From positions 3,906,001-3,970,000 of the forward strand of contig NC_012483.1 of the NCBI RefSeq assembly GCF_000022565.1: a stretch of 64,000 nt of DNA. The letters run 5' to 3'. The position numbers and the translations under genes are program-made. The notes under the pieces are model-generated. The model worked only from the letters and a program-made list of their open reading frames with translations. It searched no databases and was not told the origin of the DNA. The number at the start of each line of letters is the position of its first letter. The first letter of the stretch is position 1. Source of the stretch: Acidobacterium capsulatum ATCC 51196. GTDB taxonomy: Bacteria > Acidobacteriota > Terriglobia > Terriglobales > Acidobacteriaceae. Positions 45,110 through 53,552 of this stretch are shown here, piece by piece.

Positions 45110-46648
45110 GTGAAACCTCTTGTTACCCCTGACGGCGTCTCTGCTGCCGCTGATTCCGCGCGGCCCCGCATCGGCTTCGTCTCTCTCGGCTGCCCTAAAA
45201 ACCTGGTCGACAGTGAAGTCATGATGGGCCTGCTCGATCGCGCGGGCGGCGTCATGACGCAGGATGCCGCGTCCGCCGACATTCTGGTCGTCAACACCTG
45301 CTCCTTCATTGATGCCGCCAAGCAGGAGTCCGTCGATACCATCCTCGAAATGGCGCAGCACAAGACCACGGGCCGCGCGCAAAAGCTCATCGTTGCCGGC
45401 TGCCTCGTCGAGCGCTATCGCGACGAGATTCAAAAGAACATTCCAGAAGTGGATGCCGTCGTCGGCACCGGCGAGCTTGAGAAAGTGCTGGAGGCCGCGG
45501 GCCTCGCCCTGCCGCCCGCGCCGGCCGCGTCCGATTCGCCCTTCACCATTCTCTCTGCCGGCGTCGCCGCGCGCCCTGAGGGCGAGTTGCGTGAGCAGCA
45601 GGGCCGCTTTGACCGCGAGCAGTGGGATGGCGCAACCGCCGCGCTGCCGCAATATCTCTACGACCACACCACGCCACGTCTGCGCGCCACCAGGTCCGCC
45701 TCGGCTTACATCAAGATCGCCGAGGGCTGCGACCACCCCTGCAGCTTCTGCGTCATTCCCAATCTGCGCGGCAAGTTCCGCTCCCGCCGTTTTGAGTCGG
45801 TCGTGGCAGAGGCTCAATCGCTCGTGGCACAGGGCGTACGCGAAATCACGCTTATCGGCCAGGACACCACCTGCTACGGCGAAGATCTCGGCCTCAAAGA
45901 TGGCCTCGCCCTGCTGCTCGAGCGCCTCGCGCAGATTGAGGGCCTCCTCTGGCTGCGCTTCCTCTACGCCTATCCCAACAAGATCACCGGCAAGCTGCTC
46001 GACACCATCGCAAAGCACGACAACATCTGCAAATATCTCGATGTTCCGCTGCAGCACGCCTCCGGCGCGGTGCTCAAGAGCATGAAGCGCGGCGCCAATG
46101 CCGAGATTCTCCTCAAGACCATCGAGAAGGCGCGTGCCCGTGTCCCCGGCCTCGTGCTGCGCACCTCGTTCATCGTGGGCTTCCCCGGCGAAACCGCCGA
46201 GGACTTCGCCACCCTGCAGCAGTTCGTGCGCGATGCGCAAATCGACTGGCTCGGCGTCTTCACTTACTCCGATGAAGAAGGCTCCAAGGCCTTTGACCTC
46301 GAAGGCAAACTGCCCCGCCGCACCATCGAGCAGCGCAAGCGCGCGCTCATGAAGCAGCAGCAGGGCATCAGCCGTCGCGCCAAACAGCAATGGGTGGGCC
46401 GCGTCGTCGATGTGCTCGTCGAGGGCGAGTCTGAGGAGACGCCGCTGCTCTGGCAGGGCCGCACCGCCTGGCACGCTCCTGAAATTGATGGTGTCGTTTA
46501 TCTCAATGACTTCGGCCCCTTTGAATCCCTCACGCCCGGCCGATTCTACCGCTGCGAAATCACTGAAGCTCACGACTATGACGTGGTGGCCCGCGTCATG
46601 GAAGAGTCTCCGCTCGAGGCGCGCGCACTCGCCGAGGTGACGGCATGA
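45110..46648 (+). CDS. rimO: ribosomal protein S12 methylthiotransferase RimO
   Basis: This 512-residue radical-SAM enzyme adds a methylthio group to the S12 aspartate. The N-terminal UPF0004 domain has FVSLGCPKNLVDSE. The radical-SAM cluster motif is C207-x3-C211-x2-C214 in CDHPCSFC. The TRAM domain closes the C-terminus (WVGRVVDVLVEGESEE onwards). The length is slightly above the norm because of an Ala/Pro-rich insertion near 130-190. The start is GTG 45110 close to AAAGGG. yacG overlaps its stop by 4 bp. Confidence 0.95.
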   Translation: MKPLVTPDGVSAAADSARPRIGFVSLGCPKNLVDSEVMMGLLDRAGGVMTQDAASADILVVNTCSFIDAAKQESVDTILEMAQHKTTGRAQKLIVAGCLVERYRDEIQKNIPEVDAVVGTGELEKVLEAAGLALPPAPAASDSPFTILSAGVAARPEGELREQQGRFDREQWDGATAALPQYLYDHTTPRLRATRSASAYIKIAEGCDHPCSFCVIPNLRGKFRSRRFESVVAEAQSLVAQGVREITLIGQDTTCYGEDLGLKDGLALLLERLAQIEGLLWLRFLYAYPNKITGKLLDTIAKHDNICKYLDVPLQHASGAVLKSMKRGANAEILLKTIEKARARVPGLVLRTSFIVGFPGETAEDFATLQQFVRDAQIDWLGVFTYSDEEGSKAFDLEGKLPRRTIEQRKRALMKQQQGISRRAKQQWVGRVVDVLVEGESEETPLLWQGRTAWHAPEIDGVVYLNDFGPFESLTPGRFYRCEITEAHDYDVVARVMEESPLEARALAEVTA

Positions 46649-46863
46649 CGGCGAAGAAGAAGACCCTCCGCTGCCCCACCTGCAGCACGCTGGTGACCGC
46701 AAAGGACGCTGATTTCCCCTTCTGCAGCGACCGCTGCCGCAAGATCGACCTCGGCAAGTGGGCCAGCGGCGCTTACAAAATCTCCTCGCCCGTCGTGGAC
46801 CCCGAAGTGCTCGAAGGCCTGAGCGAGCAGGCCCGCTCCAATCGGAGCAACGATGACGAATAG
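46645..46863 (+). CDS. yacG: DNA gyrase inhibitor YacG-like zinc protein
   Basis: This 72-residue protein has the YacG zinc site C10-x2-C13...C27-x3-C31 and the signature CSDRCRKIDLGKWASGAY. YacG binds GyrB and blocks DNA binding. It starts on the rimO stop (ATGA) and overlaps pgpA by 11 bp, so the three genes are translationally linked. Confidence 0.93.
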   Translation: MTAKKKTLRCPTCSTLVTAKDADFPFCSDRCRKIDLGKWASGAYKISSPVVDPEVLEGLSEQARSNRSNDDE

Positions 46864-47344
46864 CGCCCAAAAGCCCAAAACCCTCTGGGCCTGGACCGCC
46901 GCCACCGCGCTTGGCGTCGGCTTCGGCAAGCCCGGCCCCGGCACCTGGGGTTCCGTGGCTGCCGTCCTTATCTGGTTTGCCGTGGGCGCGTTCTCGCATT
47001 TGAGCCGCGCCTCCATGGCCTGGGGCACGCTCGCCGCGGCCATCATCGTCACGCTCATCGGCATTCCCGCCGCCACGCGCGTCGAGCAGGAATGCGGCCG
47101 CCAGGACCCCGGTTTCGTCGTGCTCGACGAGGTTGCCGGGCAGTGGCTCACGCTGGTCGCCTGCCCCGTGGAGTGGCGTCACGCGCTGCTCGGGCTGCTG
47201 CTCTTTCGCCTTTTTGACATTGTGAAGCCATGGCCCGTACGCCGGCTCGAACGCCTGCCCGGCGGAACTGGCATCATGTTAGATGACGTGGCTGCCGGCC
47301 TGCTGGGCCTGGTGGTCATGCAACTGGTGCTGCACTGGTGGTAG
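46853..47344 (+). CDS. pgpA: phosphatidylglycerophosphatase A
   Basis: This 163-residue membrane protein removes phosphate from phosphatidylglycerol phosphate. Seen are GFGKPGPGTWGS, DPGFVVLDEVAGQWLT and LFRLFDIVKPWP, the conserved PgpA blocks, with three or four hydrophobic helices. It overlaps yacG by 11 bp. Confidence 0.95.
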   Translation: MTNSAQKPKTLWAWTAATALGVGFGKPGPGTWGSVAAVLIWFAVGAFSHLSRASMAWGTLAAAIIVTLIGIPAATRVEQECGRQDPGFVVLDEVAGQWLTLVACPVEWRHALLGLLLFRLFDIVKPWPVRRLERLPGGTGIMLDDVAAGLLGLVVMQLVLHWW

Positions 47345-47360
47345 CGCCGCAAAGGGATTT

Positions 47361-48401
47361 ATGCCATTCACTTCCATCCTTCCCGATACCAATGCTCCGG
47401 TGATTCGCGAGCTGGATCCTTCGGCGGCTATCCCCGGCGGCGAATTGCAGATTCTCGGCGACCATCTCAGCCCGGCCATTTATCGCCAGCCGGTCGCCAT
47501 GCTCGGCGATCTCGCCGCGCCCGTCCTCATGAGCCGCCGCGACCGCATGGTCATCGCCGTGCCTGAGGAAGCCCAATCCGGCCAGCTCCGCATTCTGCGT
47601 CACGGCGCGCAAAGCAACAGCATGCCGGTCACCGTGGCGAGCCTGCTGGCCGAGGGCGTGCATTCGGTCGCCAGCCCCGTCATGGACGAAGAAGGCCGTG
47701 TCTACGCCACACTCTCCGGCGCGCGCGGGCAAGAGACCCCGGTTTCCGTCTTTCGCACCGAGCCCGGCGGCGAAATGCAGCCCTTCGCCACCGGCATTAT
47801 GAACGCCACGGGCCTCGCGCTCGATGGCGCGGGCTTCCTCTACGTCTCCTCTCGCCACACCGGAACGGTCTACCGCGTCTCCCCCAACGGCGTGGTCGCC
47901 ACCTATGCCGAGGGCATGGGCGTGGCCACCGGCATCGCCTTTGATGCCGAACAGAACCTCTACGTGGGCGACCGCTCCGGCACCATCTTCAAAATCGCGC
48001 CCGACCGGCAGATCTTCGTCTTCGCCACGCTGGAGCCGAGCGTCGCGGCCTACCACCTTGCCTTCGGGCAAGAGGGAACGCTCTACGTCAGCGTGCCCAC
48101 CGCATCGGGCCACGACAGTGTGTACGCCATCGACTCCAACGGCAACACCACGCCCTATTTCCGCGGCCTTGGCCGCCCGCAGGGCCTCGCCGTCGATATT
48201 GCGGGCGATGTCTACGCCGTCGCCTCCTGGCAGGGCCGTCGCGGCGTCGTGCGCCTGCCGCAGGATGGAGAGCCGTCGCTCGCCGTGGCCGGGGATGGCC
48301 TGGTTGGCTTTTCGTTTACTCCAAGAGGAACGGCGCTGCTCGCCACCCGGACGGCCATTTATCATGTGGATTTGGGAATCGAGGGCTGGCGTGTGTTCTG
48401 A
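47361..48401 (+). CDS. IPT/TIG plus NHL-like beta-propeller protein
   Basis: The protein has about 346 residues. An N-terminal IPT/TIG Ig-like domain (about 10-90, PVIRELDPSAAIPGGELQILG) is followed by beta-propeller blades (about 95-340) of NHL/SMP-30 type, e.g. GLALDGAGFLYVSSRHTGTVYRV, GIAFDAEQNLYVGDR and GLAVDIAGDVYAVASW. No signal peptide is visible, so it is probably cytosolic. Such propellers bind ligands or proteins, and some are lactonases; no activity can be assigned. The start is ATG 47361 behind AAAGGG, 16 bp after pgpA. cinA follows 36 bp later. Confidence 0.82.
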   Translation: MPFTSILPDTNAPVIRELDPSAAIPGGELQILGDHLSPAIYRQPVAMLGDLAAPVLMSRRDRMVIAVPEEAQSGQLRILRHGAQSNSMPVTVASLLAEGVHSVASPVMDEEGRVYATLSGARGQETPVSVFRTEPGGEMQPFATGIMNATGLALDGAGFLYVSSRHTGTVYRVSPNGVVATYAEGMGVATGIAFDAEQNLYVGDRSGTIFKIAPDRQIFVFATLEPSVAAYHLAFGQEGTLYVSVPTASGHDSVYAIDSNGNTTPYFRGLGRPQGLAVDIAGDVYAVASWQGRRGVVRLPQDGEPSLAVAGDGLVGFSFTPRGTALLATRTAIYHVDLGIEGWRVF

Positions 48402-48437
48402 TGCGCGCCTGTCATTTCAAAGGGAGAGACAAACCGG

Positions 48438-49682
48438 ATGATCGCGGAAATTATCGCTGTGGGCTCTGAGATGCTGACGCCCTTCCGGCAGGATACGAAC
48501 TCTCTCTATCTCACCGAAAAGTTCAACAGCCTCGGCGTGACCATCGCCTTCAAGACCATCGTGGGCGACAAGCAGCGTCACCTGGTCGATGCCATTCGCC
48601 AGGCGCTGCGCCGCGTAGATATCGTGGCCATCTCCGGCGGTCTTGGCCCCACCGAAGACGATCTCACGCGCGAGTGCGTCGCCGAGGCGCTCGGCCGCAC
48701 CCTCACGCGCGATGCCGCCCTCATCGCCAACATGTACGCGCGCGCCGCCGCCCGCCGCGTCACCATCACGCGCAACAATGAGAAGCAGGCCGACGTCATT
48801 GACGGCGCCGTCATCCTAGAGAACGGCCGCGGCACCGCTCCCGGCCAGTGGCTCGACATCGTGCATGGTGAGCATCGCAAGCTGCTCATGCTGCTTCCCG
48901 GGCCTCCGTCCGAGCTGAAGGGCATGTTTGACGAGCAGTGCATGCCGCTGCTCGCTGACGCTCTGCCCAAACGCGCCATCGCCATGCGCGTGCTCAAGGC
49001 CGCAATGATCGGCGAGTCGCAGTGCGACGCCCGCATCGCGCCCATCTATCAGCAGTACACCGATATTGAGACCACGATTCTCGCGCACCTCGGCGACATT
49101 CAGCTCAATCTCTCCTGCAGCAAGCCCTTCCTGGCGCAGGCCCGCTTGCGCGTCGATGAGCTGGCCAGCCGCATTGAAGAAGAGCTGGACGACGTGCTCT
49201 ATTCCTCGCAGGGCGAGACGCTCGAGCAGATCGTGCTCTATTACCTTGAAATGCGCGGAGCCTCGCTCGCCGTGGCCGAAAGCTGCACCGGCGGCCTGAT
49301 CTCCGAGCGCCTGACCGGAATTCCCGGCAGCTCCCGCTCCTTTGCCGGCGGAGCCGTCGTCTACAGCAACGAGCTGAAGACGCTGCTCGCCGGTGTCGAT
49401 CCAGAGCTGATCGGCAGCTACGGAGCCGTGAGCAGCCAGGTCGCCAAGGCGCTGGCCGAGGGCATCCGCGAGCGCTGCAGCGCCCACTTCGGCCTTGGCG
49501 TCACCGGCATCGCCGGTCCCGGCGGCGGCTCCGAAGACAAGCCCGTCGGTCTCGTCTATCTGGCCGTCAGCACGCCTGAAGAAACCACCGTTCTCGAGCG
49601 CCGTTTTACCGGCGACCGCCACCGCATCCGGCATCTGGCCGCGCAACAGGCGCTTGACATGGTGCGCCGCCGGCTAATGTGA
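48438..49682 (+). CDS. cinA: CinA family protein (competence/damage-inducible; NMN deamidase)
   Basis: This 414-residue protein has the N-terminal molybdopterin-binding-like domain (MIAEIIAVGSEML, SGGLGPTEDDLTRE) and the C-terminal CinA domain (LAVAESCTGGLISERLT, GVTGIAGPGGGSEDKPVG), i.e. the full two-domain form. CinA hydrolyses nicotinamide mononucleotide and ADP-ribose in NAD recycling. AAAGGGAGAG lies upstream of the ATG. dprA, another competence-linked gene, is at 57867. Confidence 0.95.
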   Translation: MIAEIIAVGSEMLTPFRQDTNSLYLTEKFNSLGVTIAFKTIVGDKQRHLVDAIRQALRRVDIVAISGGLGPTEDDLTRECVAEALGRTLTRDAALIANMYARAAARRVTITRNNEKQADVIDGAVILENGRGTAPGQWLDIVHGEHRKLLMLLPGPPSELKGMFDEQCMPLLADALPKRAIAMRVLKAAMIGESQCDARIAPIYQQYTDIETTILAHLGDIQLNLSCSKPFLAQARLRVDELASRIEEELDDVLYSSQGETLEQIVLYYLEMRGASLAVAESCTGGLISERLTGIPGSSRSFAGGAVVYSNELKTLLAGVDPELIGSYGAVSSQVAKALAEGIRERCSAHFGLGVTGIAGPGGGSEDKPVGLVYLAVSTPEETTVLERRFTGDRHRIRHLAAQQALDMVRRRLM

Positions 49683-49731
49683 CCGTGACTGCTACACTAA
49701 GTTCGCTCTTCACTCACCAACGGGATATGTC

Positions 49732-50376
49732 ATGCCATACGTAACAGTTATCGTCCTGGCCGCCGCGGCTTACCTGCTCGGTTCCATCCCGTTCGGATTC
49801 CTGCTGGTCAAGTACGTCCGCAAAGAGGACATCCGGCAGAAGGGAAGCGGCAACATCGGCGCCACCAATGTCGTCCGCTCCGGCGCCAAGGGCCTCGGCG
49901 CGCTCACCTTCCTGCTCGATGCCTGCAAGGGCGCGCTTGCCGTGCTGTTGTGCGGCTGGCTCGGCGCGCATTCTCCGTTGCCCGCGGTCAGCTTTAGCGA
50001 CGCTCTCGCGCTGGGCGCGCTTTTCGCGATTCTCGGCCATATTTATCCCGTCTGGCTCGGCTTCCGGGGCGGCAAGGGCGTGGCCACTGCGTTTGGAGTC
50101 TTCATCGCGCTCGCTCCCTGGCCCGCGCTGTGCAGTCTCGGGCTCTTCATTCTGCTCTTTGCCGTCTCCCGCTACGTGTCGCTCGGCTCCATTGTCGCGA
50201 CCATCTTTTTTCCCATCTTTGCGTGGTTGCTGCCCCACCGGCCGCAGGGCTCTCTGATGTGGAGCGTCATCTTCTTTCTCGCCGTGCTCGTCATTTACAA
50301 GCACCGCCAAAACATCGTGCGCCTGCTGCATGGCACTGAGTACCGCTTCGGCAAGCCGCGGACCGAGGCAGCATGA
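49732..50376 (+). CDS. plsY: glycerol-3-phosphate acyltransferase PlsY
   Basis: This 214-residue polytopic protein has the PlsY motifs GSIPFGFLL, GSGNIGATNV near the N-terminus and GFRGGKGVATAFG in the middle. It makes lysophosphatidic acid from acyl-phosphate and glycerol-3-phosphate at the inner membrane. The stop overlaps the gpsA start by 4 bp, which couples supply of glycerol-3-phosphate with its acylation. Confidence 0.96.
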   Translation: MPYVTVIVLAAAAYLLGSIPFGFLLVKYVRKEDIRQKGSGNIGATNVVRSGAKGLGALTFLLDACKGALAVLLCGWLGAHSPLPAVSFSDALALGALFAILGHIYPVWLGFRGGKGVATAFGVFIALAPWPALCSLGLFILLFAVSRYVSLGSIVATIFFPIFAWLLPHRPQGSLMWSVIFFLAVLVIYKHRQNIVRLLHGTEYRFGKPRTEAA

Positions 50377-51389
50377 GCCGCATCGCTGTCATGGGGAGCG
50401 GTGCCTGGGGCACCGCAATTGCGCTGCATCTCGCGCGCCAGTCAGAGCATGAGCTGCTGCTGTGGTCTCATTCCGCGCGCGTGGCCGAGTCCATTCGCGC
50501 CTTCGGCGAGAATCGCGATTTCCTGCCCGGATACCCGGTCCCTCCCGCGCTTGCCGTCACCGTCACCGCCGATGCCGAGGCGGCGCTCGAGTTCGCTGAA
50601 ATCATCATCAGCGTCATGCCGTCGCATCACGTGCGCCACAGCTACGAGCAGATCTTCGCGCCCTACCTGACTCCGTCGCACCGCATTCTCAGTGCCACCA
50701 AGGGCCTTGAGGATGCCACCTACCTCCGCATGTCGCAGGTCATCAGCGATGTGCTTCTGCGCCGAGGCCTCGATCTGCCGCTCGCCGTGCTCGGTGGTCC
50801 CTCCTTCGCGCAGGAGGTCGCCGCCGGTTCGCCCACGGCGGTCACGGTCGCCTCGAAAGACGCCGCCTTTGCCGGCGAGCTGCAGCAGGTATTCTCCAAC
50901 GGAACGCTGCGCCTCTATACCAACGACGACGTATGCGGCGTCGAGATGGGCGGCGCGCTCAAAAACATCATTGCCATCGCCTCCGGCGTGGTTACGGGGC
51001 TGGGATTAGGTCACAACAGTACCGCTGCCATCATTACCAGGGGAATCGCCGAAATGACGCGCCTCGCCGTCGCCTGCGGTGGCCGCCGCGAAACTCTCGC
51101 CGGATTAGCCGGCCTCGGAGACCTCGTGCTCACCTGCACCGGCTCTCTCTCGCGCAACCGCACCGTGGGCGTCGAACTCGGCAAAGGACGCGGTCTCGAC
51201 GACATTCTGGCTGGCCTCGGCGGCAAGGTGGCCGAAGGGGTGCGCACCACCGCGGCCGCTCTGGGACTGGCTGCCAGCCTCGGCGTAGAAATGCCTATTG
51301 CTCAACAGGTACACACCGTTCTGCAGGGCCAGGCCTCGCCATTGCAGGCCATGCAATACCTCATGAGCCGCCCGGGCCGCGACGAATAG
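50373..51389 (+). CDS. gpsA: glycerol-3-phosphate dehydrogenase [NAD(P)+]
   Basis: This 338-residue enzyme has the Rossmann motif GSGAWG (8-13), the substrate lysine in SATKGLE, the GPSFAQEVA block, and the C-terminal VEMGGALKNIIAIASG and GLAGLGDLVLTCTG signatures. It reduces dihydroxyacetone phosphate to sn-glycerol-3-phosphate for phospholipid synthesis. It starts on the plsY stop. Confidence 0.96.
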   Translation: MSRIAVMGSGAWGTAIALHLARQSEHELLLWSHSARVAESIRAFGENRDFLPGYPVPPALAVTVTADAEAALEFAEIIISVMPSHHVRHSYEQIFAPYLTPSHRILSATKGLEDATYLRMSQVISDVLLRRGLDLPLAVLGGPSFAQEVAAGSPTAVTVASKDAAFAGELQQVFSNGTLRLYTNDDVCGVEMGGALKNIIAIASGVVTGLGLGHNSTAAIITRGIAEMTRLAVACGGRRETLAGLAGLGDLVLTCTGSLSRNRTVGVELGKGRGLDDILAGLGGKVAEGVRTTAAALGLAASLGVEMPIAQQVHTVLQGQASPLQAMQYLMSRPGRDE

Positions 51390-51515
51390 CCCCGGCCAAA
51401 GGCCTGCAGAAATATTGCCCGGTGGATTCCCACCTTTGCGCTCCATGGCTAACACTTTCGTGTAAGCTTTTCCTGCATCTCACTCCCTACACTGTTGTTA
51501 GCAGTGCCGTGACGA

Positions 51516-52523
51516 ATGTCCTCCTTTCGCCAATCCGGTACGTTTGTCTTTCTTGTGTCTGCGGCCGCTCTGTCGCTCACGGCTCTCATCCCCTGCGTCT
51601 TCTATGCGGAAGCAGTCTGGATGCATGTGCATCCTGTGTGGCCCAGGGTCATGCTGGGGTTGCTGATCAGCCTGACTATGGGCTGGCTGCAGGCCGTGCG
51701 TTTTGCGCGCAAGTTGACCGGGTTCAAGCGGATACTGATGAGCGGTATGCTCACCGGCTCCGTGCAGGATGCCGAGCAGCAGGTCAAGGCTCTGCGCTAC
51801 TCTCCGTTTGCTGACATTGCGGAGGCCTGGCTCGCCACCACGAACTCCCTGCAGCACGCCTATCATGACAAGCAGATGCAGGTCTGGCAGCAGACCCAGA
51901 CGCTGGCCGAGCTGATGCGCATGTTCGCCAAGGCCGTCGATGAGCGCACCCCCTATCTGCGTGGCCACTCCGAGCGCGTGGCCGCCTATGCCGAGCAGAT
52001 CGCCCGCGAGATGGGCCTCTCCGCGCATGACACGGAGCGCGTGCGTCTCGCCGCGTTGCTGCACGACATCGGCAGCCTCGGCATCGATGACCAGATCATG
52101 GCCAAGGAGAGCACGCTGACCGCCGAGGAATTCGACTCGGTCAAAGCGCACCCTCTGCGCGGCGCGGCGATCCTGCGCCCCATCGAGCCGCTGCACGATC
52201 TCATCCCCGGCCTCGAGTTTCATCATGAAGCGCTCGACGGCTCCGGTTATCCCTACGGCGTCAAGGCGGATGAAATTCCCCTCATGGCCCGCATCATTTC
52301 AGTCGCTGACAGCTTTGACGCCATGACCACGTGGCGGCCTTATCAGGCGCCCATGGACCCTAAATACACTCTCGAAGTGCTGGAGCGTCTGGCCGGCAAG
52401 CGCTATGACGCGCAAGTCGTTGCCGCGCTGCAGACGCTTTTGCTGCGCGGCGCGATCGTCGTGCCCGTGACGCGCCCGGTCTTTGATCAGGACCCGCCCC
52501 GCCGCCTGCGCCTGGTGCGCTGA
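51516..52523 (+). CDS. membrane-anchored HD-GYP domain protein
   Basis: This 335-residue protein has two N-terminal hydrophobic helices (about 8-30 and 40-58) and a helical linker. The HD-GYP domain (about 135-315) has its metal residues intact: RGHSERV, LLHDIGSLG, HPLRGAAIL and HHEALDGSGYP, the HHExxDGxGYP signature of cyclic di-GMP phosphodiesterases. It probably degrades c-di-GMP at the membrane, which could influence exopolysaccharide output. It stands alone between gpsA (126 bp) and ftsY (39 bp). Confidence 0.92.
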   Translation: MSSFRQSGTFVFLVSAAALSLTALIPCVFYAEAVWMHVHPVWPRVMLGLLISLTMGWLQAVRFARKLTGFKRILMSGMLTGSVQDAEQQVKALRYSPFADIAEAWLATTNSLQHAYHDKQMQVWQQTQTLAELMRMFAKAVDERTPYLRGHSERVAAYAEQIAREMGLSAHDTERVRLAALLHDIGSLGIDDQIMAKESTLTAEEFDSVKAHPLRGAAILRPIEPLHDLIPGLEFHHEALDGSGYPYGVKADEIPLMARIISVADSFDAMTTWRPYQAPMDPKYTLEVLERLAGKRYDAQVVAALQTLLLRGAIVVPVTRPVFDQDPPRRLRLVR

Positions 52524-52562
52524 CCTCCGCTCACATCCCGCCCGGATTGCTACACTCAACCT

Positions 52563-53537
52563 ATGATTCAGACATTGTTCGGCAGCCTCGATCAGCCCGA
52601 GGAAAAAGGCTTTTTCGACCGCATGAAGCAGGCGGTCTCGCGCACCCGCGAGTCGCTGAGCGATCGCATCGAGAGCGTCATCGCCATGACCCGCGAGGTC
52701 GATGAGGCGGCCCTCGAAGAGCTGGAGATGACCCTCATCGCCTCCGATCTCGGCGTGCATGTCGCTGCCGAAGTCGTCGGACAGATTCGCGATCGCGCCA
52801 AACGGGAGCAGATTCGCGACGGTGCGGAACTCCGCGACCTCCTCAAATCGAGCCTCAAAAAAATTCTGGACGAACACCAGAAGCCGCCTCGCACCGTCGC
52901 CACGCCGCCTGAGGTCATCGTGATGGTCGGCGTCAACGGCACCGGAAAAACCACCACCACCGGCAAGCTGGCCGCTTACTATCGCCGCCAGGGCAAGACC
53001 GTGCTGCTCTGCGCGGCCGATACCTTTCGCGCCGCCGCCATTGAGCAACTCGAAGTCTGGGGTGAGCGCACCGGCGTCGAACTCATCAAGAGCCGTCAGG
53101 GTGGCGATCCCTCGGCCGTGTTGTTTGACGCGCTGCAGGCCGCCAAAGCGCGCCAGACCGACGTGCTCATTGTGGATACAGCCGGCCGCCTGCACACCAA
53201 GAGCGGCCTCATGGCCGAGCTCGACAAAATGCGTCGCACCACCCAGCGGTTCATTCCCGACGCGCCGCATGAAGTATTGCTGGTGCTTGACGCCACCACC
53301 GGCCAGAACGGATTGCAGCAGGCCCGCCTCTTCACCGAGTCCGCCGGCGTGACCGGCATCGTGCTCACCAAGCTTGATGGAACGGCGAAGGGCGGCATCG
53401 CCATTGCCATCGCCCGCGAAATGGGCGTTCCCGTGCGCTTCGCCGGCATCGGAGAGCAGGTCAACGATCTGCTGCCCTTTGACAGCGACGCATTTGTTGA
53501 GGCATTGCTCGGCTCGCCCGAAGTCATGCGTCCCTGA
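52563..53537 (+). CDS. ftsY: signal recognition particle receptor FtsY
   Basis: This 324-residue SRP GTPase has an N domain (about 1-105) and a G domain with the P-loop GVNGTGKTTTTGK (from about 121), DTAGRL, and TKLDGTAKGG followed by GIGEQVNDLLPF. The acidic A-domain is missing, so this is the short NG form. It docks the SRP-ribosome complex at the inner membrane. The SRP RNA is also in this window (44290-44398). Confidence 0.96.
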   Translation: MIQTLFGSLDQPEEKGFFDRMKQAVSRTRESLSDRIESVIAMTREVDEAALEELEMTLIASDLGVHVAAEVVGQIRDRAKREQIRDGAELRDLLKSSLKKILDEHQKPPRTVATPPEVIVMVGVNGTGKTTTTGKLAAYYRRQGKTVLLCAADTFRAAAIEQLEVWGERTGVELIKSRQGGDPSAVLFDALQAAKARQTDVLIVDTAGRLHTKSGLMAELDKMRRTTQRFIPDAPHEVLLVLDATTGQNGLQQARLFTESAGVTGIVLTKLDGTAKGGIAIAIAREMGVPVRFAGIGEQVNDLLPFDSDAFVEALLGSPEVMRP

Positions 53538-53552
53538 AAGGCAGGACCATCA

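Noticed and set aside
45089-47182. A 697-codon antisense frame over rimO-yacG-pgpA
   Set aside because: It covers three coupled, motif-verified genes and has no conserved motifs.
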